Positions 42,301 through 54,300 of a stretch of DNA of 64,000 bases are shown in pieces. The stretch is from Symbiodinium natans (taxonomy: Eukaryota > Sar > Dinophyceae > Suessiales > Symbiodiniaceae), in the NCBI GenBank assembly GCA_905221605.1, contig CAJNDS010000036.1, positions 577,160 through 641,159 of the forward strand. The letters run 5' to 3'. The notes below the pieces were generated by a model, which ran no database searches, was not told the origin of the DNA, and worked only from the letters and a program-made list of their open reading frames with translations. Each line of letters begins with the position of its first letter. Position 1 is the first letter of the stretch. The position numbers and the translations under genes are program-made.

Positions 42301-45300
42301 GTTTTTAGGAAGGTTTTGGGGGGTCAGGGCTTTAGGGCTTTGGGTGCAGGGATTGGGCTCTGTCTGAAATTCTCATTGCTCGTTTGGGCGGTTCGAGAGC
42401 CTCCAAACGCAACTTCTACAGGCGACGGGCTTCGGGCTTAGGGCTAACTGCACACTCGACAGCCCTAAGCCCAATACCCCAAACCCTAAACCCTAAACCC
42501 GAAACCCTAAACCCTAAACCCTAAGCCCTAAACCCTAAATTAAGGGGCTGAAGGCTTCAGGCTTGTGCTCCTTGAGCCCGTCCCAATCCCATCGGCCGCT
42601 CTTCGGCTTCCTCCCAAGAAAAAGAAATGGGTAGCTCTCTAGGGTTTAGGGTTTAGGGTTGAGGGTTTAGGGTTTAGGGTTTAGGGTTTGAGGGTTTTAG
42701 GGTTTTAGGGTTTTAGGGTTTAGGGTTTAGGGTTTAGGGTTTAGGGTTTAGGGTTTAGGGTTAGGGTTTAGGGTGTAGGGTTTAGGGTTTAGGGTTTAGA
42801 GTTTAGGGTTTAGGGTTTAGGGTTTAGGGTTTAGGGTTTAGGGTTTAGGGTTTAGGGTTAGGGTTTAGGGTGTAGGGTGTAGGGTGTAGGGTTTAGGGTT
42901 TAGGGTTTAGGGTTTAGGGTTTAGGGTTTAGGGTTTAGGGTTTAGGGTTAGGGTTTAGGGCTTAGGGTTGCCACCGACTGGCCTCTGAGACGTTAAAAGC
43001 TTACTTGGAAGTTCATGGGTAGTTATAAGGGGGCAGCTTTTTTTGACTGGTTTATAACCTAGGGTACTTCTAACCCTACTTATTAAAAGCTACCCATCAA
43101 CCTTCAAGTAGGGTTTGGGGTTTGGGGTTCGGGGTTCGGGGTTCGGGGTTCGGGGCTTGGGGCTCGGGGTTCGGGGTTCGGGGTTCCGGGTTCGGGGTCG
43201 GGGTTGGTTTGGGTTCAGGGGTTTTGGGTTTTAAGTGCGGGTGTCTACACTGGTAATACTATTAGAAGTGAGTTCTCCTTGTTCGCCAGGTTTTGCAACA
43301 CTAGGCTTCTACCACAGAAAAGAAGGTGTCCCGGTAGATGCTCAAATTGGCCTTTAGGCGGTGGTTGTACTGCTTGCTGATGAAAACAGCGTGAGCATAG
43401 GGTAGACAACCTCGAGATCCCAATTGGCAGTTACCTTCAGGATCCAGAGCAGACCGTCGTCTCCTCCAATGAGGGAGCCTTTGAGACGCACATTTGTGTA
43501 TCGCGCCCAAATCTTGATTCACGCTCGGTTGATGATGGAATCAGGCGCGTAAGTACCACCGACTCCTGATGCAACCAACTATTCCTTCTGATTCTGGCTC
43601 GTTGAGGTCCTCGGCGGCCTTCCAGTCTCTACTCGCGCTCAACCACTCCGAATGCTGTGCACTTTCGGGTTTAGGGTTAAGGGTTTAGGGTTTAGGCTTT
43701 GGGGTGTTGGGGTGTTGGGCTCAGGGCTCGGAGTGCTGGGTTTAGGGTTTGGGGTTTAAGGTTTAGGGTTCGGGTTTAGGGCTGAGGGCTGAGGGCTGAG
43801 GGCTTAGGGCTTAGGGCTTAGGGCTTAGGGCTTAGGGCTTAGGGCTTAGAGCTTAGGGCTTAGGGCTTAGGGTTTAGGGTTTAGGGTTTAGGGTTTAGGG
43901 TTTAGGGTTTAGGGTTTAGGGTTTAGGGTTTAGGGTTTAGGGTTTAGGGTTTAGGGTTTAGGGTTTAGGGTTTAGGGTTTAGGGTTTAGGGTTTAGGGTT
44001 TAGGGTTCAGGGTTTAGGGTTTAGGGTTTAGGGTTCAGGGTTCAGGGTTTGGGGTTTAGGGTCCCCCCCACACCCCACCGGGCGACCTGTTCCAGAGGTC
44101 GAACTGAAGCTTTCCTGTGGGCTGCTTGAGTGCCTATGGGAAGGTAGAATATGTACCCTAGCTGGCTGGAAATAAAGTTTTCATACTTTACAACTATCAT
44201 GAACCCTGAAGTAAGGTTTTTTTATACTTTACAACTATCATGAACTCTGAAGTAAGGAGTTCGGTTCGGGTTTACATTCACGGTTTGGGTTCAGAATTTA
44301 GAGTTCAGGGTGTACGGTCCAAGAGTTTAGGGCTTAGGGCCTGGAAACCATAAACCTTGGGAGCACAGCGGCAGGCCTCCAGCCCAACACTCTCCAGGCC
44401 GTCTGAGGGTGAACAAAACACTGAACCTCCAACTCTTGGCCTCTTGGCCACCCCCCCTGAAGCCCCTAAAGCTAAACTCACCCTAAAGCACCCTAATCCC
44501 CCTAATCCCCAGTAAGGCTAAAGGCTACCTACGCAAGACCCTCAACCCTAACCTACCCTCAGCCCTAAACCCTGAACCCCAAAAACCCAAAACCTTAAAC
44601 TCTACACCCTAAAAAGCCTAAACCCTCAACCCCAAAAAAACCTCAACCCTCAACACAAAAAAAAACTAAACCCTTTACCCCGCACAAAACCCAAAGACCT
44701 GACCCTGAACCCTAAAAACGGTCGGAAGCCGGACTCCCCCCCTTCCCCCACCTTGGCTGGCTGGTGAGCCCTGGAAGGTCTCGTAGGCTCCATCCTCGGC
44801 TTTCAGACGGGTTGAGGGCCTTGGGGGCTTGTCAGGTTTTGGGGGCTTGGATTTAGGGGCTTGGGAACCCTAAAATCCTTAAGGCTTGAGGGTTTGCGGG
44901 GGGGTGGGGGGGGGGGGGGATTCTGATGGCTCGGAAGTCCAAGCTTAGCGCCACAGGCTGCCCTTCATTTCTGCAGCGTCTCTCTTGACCCTTGAAAAAC
45001 ACTCTGTTTAGGGTCTAGGGCCTAGGGTTCAGGGTTTAGGGTTTAGGATTTAAGGTTTAGGATGCTATAGGGTTAAGAGTTTTGGATTTCAGGGTTAGGA
45101 TAATATAGGGTTGAGGTTTTGGGGTTTAGGGTTTGGGGCTCAGGGTTCGGGGTTTAGGGTACCCCCCGGCTTCGTTTCGGACGAAGGCTTCTGGTTCGGG
45201 GATGCTGAGGCTACTTCTGAAAGCGGGCCGCAGGCTTAGGCGGCTTAGGGCTTGCGACACCGACATGTCTCGACTCTCAATCAGAACGGATGTCGGGGCT

Positions 45301-48300
45301 TGGGGATCAAGGGTTTCCGAAACCCTAAACCCTGAACCCCAAACCCCAAACCCTGCAAACGGAGCCCTCCGGGATAAAAAAAAAAAGAGAAGGAACAGTT
45401 TAGTACAACTCGCGTTGCCCGGCCACCCTCTCTGCCAGCTCGCAGGATGCCTCGCAGGCCGCGAAATAGATCCTTGGCGCCCCAAACCCCTACTCTGAGG
45501 GCAGTTTAATTGGGGTTTAGTGTTAGCTTTGAGGTAACACCTGCTGAGGTCTCTAGATTATGATAGTAACCCCAAAAAGGACAATATATCAGAGAAGTGA
45601 CCACCTGTTCGTTTAGGAGGCTGACGTGCACTTCACCGAAGTGTCCACCCGCAGAGAATCCTCTAGAGTTGCCCCCCAAGGCGAGGGGGGTCGCTGAGGA
45701 GGGGACTGCGGGGCTTATTGCCAGGGGTACTGCGGGTGCAGAAGAGATCCACGCATTTCTGACTTTATCCCGTGGGCAGCCCGGCCCCTCACATCCGTAG
45801 ATCTGCATGATGTTTCAAACAGTGTCAAATCCTAAATCCAGAGCCCGGGCCCCCCATGAATCCCAAGAAGGGATCCGTCAGCTTGTGAGCTCTTTATCTC
45901 CTCAGGGCTGAAGTGTGCTGGAACAGACCTCCAAAAGAGGAATGCCCCAGAAGAGCAACACAAATCTGCATCTGGGCACTGAGGAAGATGAGGCACACAA
46001 GTAGCAGGCCAGCGAGTCTAGATTGCAGGCCTTATCTAGGATTCTTGCGATGCGTCTACTCCTTCTCACGATGTACTCGCACAAGAGCTGAAATGGTTCC
46101 TGGGTGCCTCCAGGCCGACGCAGAGATGCAAAACAGGGCTTGCGCAAGCACTCGCTCCTGAATCAAAGTGAAACACGGGCTTCCGCTTCCCACATCGAAG
46201 CTGAGATGAACCGACTGACTTTGTGAAACGTTGATTTTCGCGTCTCCTTTCTCGCAAGCCGCTGCTGACAGAGGACTGTTGGAGCGCTGGGCGTACCCCC
46301 CAAGATGCTGTAAAGCTTACCTCTACCTAGGGGTGTGTACTTCTCTGCCCTAAACCCTAAACCCTCTAAACCCTATAAACCCTATAAACCCCATCAACCC
46401 CCATAAACCCTACAAACCCTACAAACCCTAACAAACCCTTTGAACCCTAAACCCCAACGCGATCCTAAGCCTATAAACCCTAAACCCTATAAACCCTATA
46501 AGCCCTAAACCCTATAAGCCCTGTAAACCCTAAACCCCCAGAGCGATCTTCCATCAGCAGTCAATGCCTCCCTTCTCGCAAGGCATGGCGATGTGTCTAC
46601 CTTGGCCGAGGCCCAAGATCCCTCATTTTGGGGTTTGAGGTTTAGGGTTTGGAGTTGAAGGGGTTTAGGGTTTAGGGTTTTAGGGCTTAGGGCTTAGGGT
46701 TTAGGGTTTAGGGTTTAGGGTTTAGGGTTTTAGGGCTTAGAGTTTAGGGTTTAGGGCTTAGGGCTTAGGGTTTAGGGTTTAGGGCTTTGGGGTTCTGGAC
46801 ATGCCTTCTTATGCTGCCAAGGGAATCCTGCTCAAGGGCGCCCTGGCCACGACACTTAATGGGATTGGACATGCGGCTAACCTTCCGGGCATCCGCTGTC
46901 TCCGACGTTCTACAGGATTCTGTTTCTAGTTCGTTTAAGAAACTTTTTTTTGGGGGGGGGGGGGGGGGGGAGGGGGTAAATTTCACTGTGCGTACACACG
47001 CGATTTGAGAACCGGGCTTTCGCAAAGTAATCTCCAGATGCCCCAGCCGGGTTTAGGGTTTTGGGTGAAAGCTCTGAGCCGCAAAACCTGTAAACATAGA
47101 CCCGAAGGCCCTGCACCCAAGACCCTGAGCCTGAGGCCTTGAAACCTCAAAACGCAAAACCCTGACCTGGAATCCTGAACTCAGAAAGTTTTAATGCTAG
47201 GGTTTAGGGATAAGGGCCCCAAACTCAGAAACCTCAAAAACAGTAAACAGTATGATTCGGACCTCAGAACCAAACTTGAAAATCCTACAAATCCCTACAG
47301 GCCCCGCTACATCATCCCAACGTTTGGGGTTTAGGATTCAAGGCTTTCGAGTTTCGTGCTGACCTCAAAATACCTGGAAACCTCATGCCCCTCTGCAGGT
47401 CGGCGTACTCCCGGCAACTCTAGCAACAATACTACGCACTAACGATGACAAACGCTTTCCAAACAAAACTTCCACCAAAACCCCAATCCCTAAACCCTAA
47501 AGACTAGACTCTAAACCCCGAGTATTGCTTGCCCGGGCACTCGTGGTCCAGGCCCCTGCCAATGGTCACTTGGATCGGTGCCAATGTTTGCTGCTCCGGG
47601 TCCTACGCAGCCGACGGGGGAGTTTTCGGCTTCCAGAGACTTCAGGGCTCATTTGGCCTTTGCGGTTTAGGGTTTAGGGTTTGGTGGTTTCAGTCCAGGA
47701 GTCGCGACTTTGACTCAAAACCTCTTCAAAACGGGTCATACAGTATCTGCCTGATACCAGCTTGACCCTGAAACCTGTTAACCCTGAATCCCGTGAAAAC
47801 AGGCATCCCAGGCAAAGGTGTCCACCCCAGTCCTGGCTTTGCACGGCGTAGCTCATCGATCCTGCCAACGGGAAAGCTCGAGTCTGAGGTTTGCAGCATT
47901 TCTTCCCTTTTCTTGGCTTTCATGTCATCACCAAAAATATACCATAAGAGCAGGACGGAGGGAAGGATCAGCATCTACGATTTGCCAGTTTGGGATTTGT
48001 CAAAAAACAACAAAACACCCCGGAAATTGCCTTCACTGAAGACCGTACGGAGCCTTTCGGTAAACCTGTGTCCCTGCCTCGGGGCGCGGCTGCATGGCTT
48101 TGGGGCGGAGAAGTAGCAACATCAGGCCTCCGCACTTCAGGGTTTGAGGGTTGTAGGGCTTAGGGCTTAGGGGCTTGGGGCTTAGGGCTTCGGGCTGCGG
48201 GCTTCGGGCTTAGGGCTAAGGGCTTAGGGTTCATAAGGTTTAGGGCGTAGGGTGTGTAGGGCCTATCTGAGGCAGGTCTATGGGGAGGAAGAACCAAGAA

Positions 48301-51300
48301 GGCTAATGACCGTGCTCTTTTGGGGTATCCTAAAACCCTAAACCCCAAACCCTAAATCCTAAACCTTAAGACTAAACCGTGAACCCTCTCCGCAAGCCGG
48401 AGTAAACTCTTCTGAATTGTCAGACCGGACTTGCAGTCCGATGAGTCAGGCCCGGCTTTCGGGGAATGAGGGTCGCATGACTTCGAAAAGAAGAACACTA
48501 AGACTAAAACTATAAAAAAATATAACATAGCCCCTGAAGTTGTATTATGTTGTTCTAGCCACAGGAACCAAGGAAAGCGCCACATCAGAATCACAAAACC
48601 TCGAAGCCCTGAACTGGGCCCTGAAAGCCAAGGGTTGCGAAGCCCGGTGAGGCGGGACGGGATTTCTGAGGACAGAACAAATAGGGTTTAGGGTTTTGGG
48701 TTTAGGGTTTAGGATTTTGGGCTTTGGGCGTTAGGCTGTCGGCTTAGGGTTTAGGGCTTGGTTTAGCGTGATTTTCACTGCAAGTATGTCCAAGGGAGAA
48801 CTGGCAAAGCCCATTCTCCCCATGCTCATTCTTGCGGATCCACTCTGGACCAGTAGTTTCTTGGATGTCTCAACCCCAAACCCTATACACCGCCGATACA
48901 TTCCGAAGCAAACCTACGCAGCATGGTCGAGGCACTCGGCTAGGGAGACGGAAGGGCGACGCGCTTCGGAAATGGAGGGGTCCTCTCAAATCAGGGCCCC
49001 GATATAGGGCTAGGTTGCCTAGGGGCACATAGGTATTCATGAATTTTAGGCCTGTAGGGTTCTCGGGGTTTAGGGCTTAAGGTTTGTTGGGCATTTACGA
49101 AGTCGGGGTCAGGGCTGCAGGAGTTGATCCGGGTGTTTGAACTTGGTGTGGCTTTCAAACCATGCTTCCGAACATTGGCTGCGCCTGCAACAAGAAATTT
49201 GCAGATCCTTGAACGTTCACGCCTGGGGTAATGAGAAGAGAAGCAGATATGGCCCTCTGAATCACCTGCGGAACCCCGAAGAAGCACGCACAGCGACGCA
49301 GGACTCAGCCAGGTGCTAGGACCCTGGAAAGGGAGTTTCCAAAATGAGGATGGCCCTGCGATAAGGATTCTAACATACTTCGGGGGATATAGGTGGAAAG
49401 CCCGGGGTCTTGTGGCACCGAACACTCCGCTGCACTCAACCAGTCAGCACTACGGGGGTCCTCCTCACCACCTTCGCCTGCGCGTGCAGCATATACGGAA
49501 AAGCAAGGGCTCGGGTGTGGAACGGGCGGGGCTTCTGGCAGGCTTCTGTGTCATGTACGCGAAGTTTCTGATACTGGGGCGGGGCTTAGAAAGAGCTTCA
49601 TTTTGCTGAATTTGTGTAATCCTCATGTGGGCATGACATCTTCAATTCAGCCGACAATGTGGAATCCCGGTACTGTGCTACTGCCATAATATAAATAAAG
49701 CCTTAGATCCCTGAAAAAGTTAGAGTGGGCCGGATTTGTCTTGCATCCACTGCATTCCAATAAAGAATGGGCAGTCAGGACTTCCATACGGATGATCAAA
49801 TAATACAGGGAAAGTAACAGGACTGTTCTCAACCTAGCCTCTCCACCCTGATAACATTTCCCTAAACCCTAAACCCTACACCCTAAACCCAAACTCGAAG
49901 CACTAAGCACTAAGCCCTAAGCCCTGAGCCCTGAGCCCTGAGCCCTGAGCCCGACGCCCTAAACCTGAACCCTGACTGCACTCTCGCGGCCTCTGGGTGG
50001 CTCCATGCTGGATACAGACTCCAGCTCCTCTGCGCGGTTCCTCAGCGCCACTTGGAAGCTCATGGGTAGTTCTAAGTGGGGTTACAAGTAGGGTTTAGGG
50101 TTTAGGATTTAGGGTTTAGGGTTTAGGGTTTAGGGTTTAGGGTTTAGGGTTTAGGGTTTAGGGTTTAGGGTTTAGGGTTTAGGGTTTAGGGTTTAGGGTT
50201 TAGGGCTTAGTATTTAGGGTTTAGGGTTTCGGGTTTAGCTGGTTATATCATTATAAAGGGTACTTATAGCCCTACTTCTGACTACCCATGAGGTTGAGGG
50301 CTTCAAGGTTCCTGAGGCTCTCACAAAGAGTGAAAGCCACACCAACATGCAGCACGCGAGCGGCCCGGCAACCAACTCGTGACAAAAATCAATTGCGAGA
50401 AATACGAACCTGTGGTCGCTGGTGTGCGGAGGAGCAGCCCGACATCGGGGCGCACAGATTCCTTCTCCTGGATCATCCGCATTTCCTTCCGGTAATGCAT
50501 GGAAGTCTTGCAACTTACTTGAAGCCACACGATGTGCTCTCCAAGATTGGTGCGGCTCACTGTGAGTGTTTAGCATAACCGCCCATTTTTGAAATCTCTT
50601 CTTGGCGGGTCTGATACTTCAGCAACCACAACACTCCCCTTGAGGGCAATTTTTCAGCTGCCTCCAGTACTGCAGCAACAGTGCCCAGCTATGCTCTTCG
50701 TGTGCGAATCCCCAGTCCACTATTGCTGGTCCTCCCGCTCCATATGCTCCCTTTTGCGCTGCCGCAGATCCTCTGCGCTTAGTCCACGGAGTTCCGCCAG
50801 CTTTGGGTCCCAGAGCAGCGAAAGAAAACCTGCAGGGCCGATTCGATTCATTGCTTGTGGCAGAACTCCTTCCTTGACAAACGGAGACCGGCTCCCACCA
50901 TTCGCCTTCCAAACAGCTAGAACACTTTGACTTTGTTAGAGACGTGTAGCTACTTGTAGCTGCTTGCAGCACAAACAGAACACCACAAAAACCCAACAAA
51001 GAAAACCTGGACTTGAACCTATAAAAAGCACACAAACAATTCCTTATAGCTAAGCTTGTAGCTACTTGTAGCAGAACTTCTTTAAGAGTCTTGAAGAGGA
51101 CCTAGACAAATCTCCTGATAAGAAGCCTGAACAATCTCATTGGAAGAGCAACTCTTCAACAGACAGAAGACCTGACTAGCATTGGTCTTTTCACTCAACC
51201 TACGACCGTTTTCAACTCCAATTTGACCCAACCTCTTGGTCTAGCATTGGTCTGGCTTAGAATTAGCATTGGCCTTTTCACAAAGCTTGGTGGTACAACT

Positions 51301-54300
51301 CTGACCAGAATTTAACGTGGCATTGGTCTTAAGACCTTACAACCTAGAATCTGATTGGGTTTAGCATTGGTTTTGAAGCGTCTTCAAACCTTGGCATTGG
51401 TCTTCAAGAATCTAAGAATTTATGTAGAATTGGTCTCGAGTTGGAATTGGTCTTTCTGACCAGGATTGAGAACTGGTCTTTATGTTGAACTGGAAATGGT
51501 CTGTTTTTGACTTGAGTTCCCAGACATCACTTGGGCTTATTCTTGCTATTTTGTAGCAAAAGGCGCCAATTCTACGTTTCACACACATTAGGGCTGTAGT
51601 CTCTGCGAGACTACCCATTGGCCTCGCTACGCTGGACTTTGTTTTGTCTTCTTTAATGTGAAATGTTATCGTCTAGGTAATCAGAGCAAGTCCGAACTTC
51701 GTTCAGATATGCACTTGAAGCGGAACCGCAATTTAAAGTGAACTTCGTTCACTTTAACAGTTACATTGCTTGTACCACTGTCTGGCTTTGGCTTTGGTTG
51801 TTGATGCAATGCCTTGAACGCCAATGACAGTGGCTGCTACTTACAGATCCGTAAGCGACTTCCAATTGCAGCGAGCGTTAGATTGCAGACTTGCATACGC
51901 ACACACACACACACATGCAAATGCATGCAAACACATGCACATACACACATACGAATTGGTGTCGAAAAAGGAACGACAAAAGAACAGAGTAGACTTGGAG
52001 AAACTAAGCCAAAAATGGGCAAACTCCCAAAGGCGAAGTCTACTCTAAACCAAGACAACAAAAAGTCTAAAAGACAGAGGTCTGAAAGGGGTTTGAGGCC
52101 AAGGTCTGCCTTAGACCAAGGTCGAGACTGGACTTGGCCTCGACCTTTAGACCAAGGCAAGGGGGCTATATCAAATTGCACTTGGTTTTGGGTTGTGGAT
52201 TTAGGTTTAGCAGGCTTGGACCGCGGCCAGTACCAAGACCAGACCAAGAGCAGGACCAGGACCAGACCTGGACCAGGTCCAGTTCTAGGTCTAGGTCTAG
52301 ATCTAGACCAGATCAAGACCACACCAAACCCAACCAAATCCAAGATCAAGCCGAGACCTGAACGTGCTGGACCAGACTGAGCTGCCAGGCTTCAGCTGGG
52401 CTTGGTTTGGGGCTTGGTTTGGGGCTTTTGCAAGCAGAAAGCGATACATACATGCTTTTCTCCCGAACGGAAATACAGGCTTTCATAGGAAAACTACGAA
52501 CCAAATCAAACACACAAGCCCTACAACCAAAGCTGCACCTCTAGAAAAAATAGCCCCGTCATGGAATATGCTCTTCTGCTCCCAACCCCGCCCGCGCACG
52601 CCCCAAACCCTGAACGCTGACGCCCAACATCCCATATCAGAAGCCCAGAACCCAACAGCCCAATGCTCGTGAAGTTCTCAACCCGCACCCCTCCCCCTCC
52701 CAATCCACAGACGAGTTTTGCTTCTGCCCTCCTCGCCTCCCAGACTGCCGACAGCATGCCTGTACCTGGGCAGCTGGGACTGCTTGAGCAAGCTCAACCA
52801 CACAACTTTTAGGATAGTGACGTTGAAGGTACTTTATCGACGTTCTTGGCGTGCAATGCGACACGCAGATCTCATTGCACTGACCATGAGTGATAGCGGA
52901 GGCTCGGCCGAGGGAAACTGTCAATGGGTTCTCTATCCCGGTCCTGGCCCACAACAAGAACTAAAGACATGGACTCGTCTGACCTGTTGCAAGCGTTCAC
53001 ATAGCTTGAAAGCAGTCGGACTTCCCCAGAAAAACAGCAGAACCCCGAGAGCTCTTGCCTCCGAGTTGCAGCGCCAAGTACAGGAGCGCGCTGCCCAGCA
53101 AGCAGCCCAGCAGCCCCCAGGCCTCCCTCCAAGGCGTGTGGCCGCAGGGCGTCTTCGCAAAAGCGAAGGCCACGGCCACGGAGACCAGGCCCTCGGTCCA
53201 CCGGAGCACGGCCAGCCGAGGGAGGCCCCTCGAGACGTTTATCATTGGTTGGATAGTGCTAGTGCCCACATCGTTACCCATGACCAGCAATGCCCCAGGT
53301 GCGAGGTGAGCCACCAGAGTGCTCAGGGCTGCCGAAGTGCATAGCAAACAGACGTGGGCAAAGCAGGTGTCGATTGTTCCACGTTCTTCGGGAGGTACCG
53401 CACAGAAGTGCGCCGTTACCAAGCTCACAAAAAGCGCCCAGAAGACCAACAGTACCGCGACGCCGACGGGCCGGGAAGCCTCCGTGAGCACAAGCGCCAA
53501 CGCAGCGGCTCGCCAGGCCTGGTCGAGCATACCGGTAAGAACGATCAGTGTTTTCGCTGGTATGGTCGCCAGGCGAAAACAGACATCCAGAGGGACTAAC
53601 CCCCCTCCTGCAGGGATCGCGGCCCAGATTTTCATGCCTCCATAGGCCAAGGATGCGATGGAAATCGCCACGGACGCCGCTTGCGTTGGCTCTCCGTGCG
53701 TTCCGAGGGCCAAGAGCACATACGCTTGGAAGTAGAGCTGCGGGGCGCTCTCTAAGCATTTGGTGATGACTTCGCGCCAAATCCGCCCAATCGGCACTCC
53801 ATAACGCCGCTCTCCGGCGACAAGGCGTGCCACGATGTCGATGATGTAGTTGAGCTGGCAGAAAGCCAAGAGGAATAGTGTCGTCCTCATTAACATATCC
53901 GCCCAGCCACTTTTTGGCTTGGGCAACAGCTTGCTAAGATCATTGTCATGATCAGACGAGGTGGCAGCCCATGCAATGCTTTGGATGGTGTTGGATACGA
54001 TCAGTAGCGTGAGCCCGATGCCCAGCCACCAGTAGTGGGGCTGGCAGGTGCCCGGGCCGACCGCCAGGTTCTGAGCCTCGCCTAAGATTCCAACTTGTTT
54101 GGGGTTTATAAGGGTTTAGGGGTCTAGGGTTTAGATTTTAGGGTTTAGGGTTTAGGGTCTAGGGTCTAGGGTTTAGGGTTTAGGGTTTAGGGTTTAGGGT
54201 TTAGGGTTTAGGGTTTAGGGTTTAGGGTCATTTTTCAGGGTTCCAAACCAACCGACAGCCCAAGACTACCCAGCGATGCCAGAGTCACCGCAGCCCTCCG

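Noticed and set aside
43301-43654. Apparent three-exon minus-strand gene (ending [11 protein letters not shown])
   Set aside because: It requires a 26-nt intron and lies inside an RNR intron (42,611-44,086). Introns in the verified genes are at least 285 bp. In-frame TGA here briefly suggested a recoded stop; not supported.
52718-53344. 208-codon plus-strand ORF
   Set aside because: Most of it is antisense to the XKR main exon; no independent evidence.
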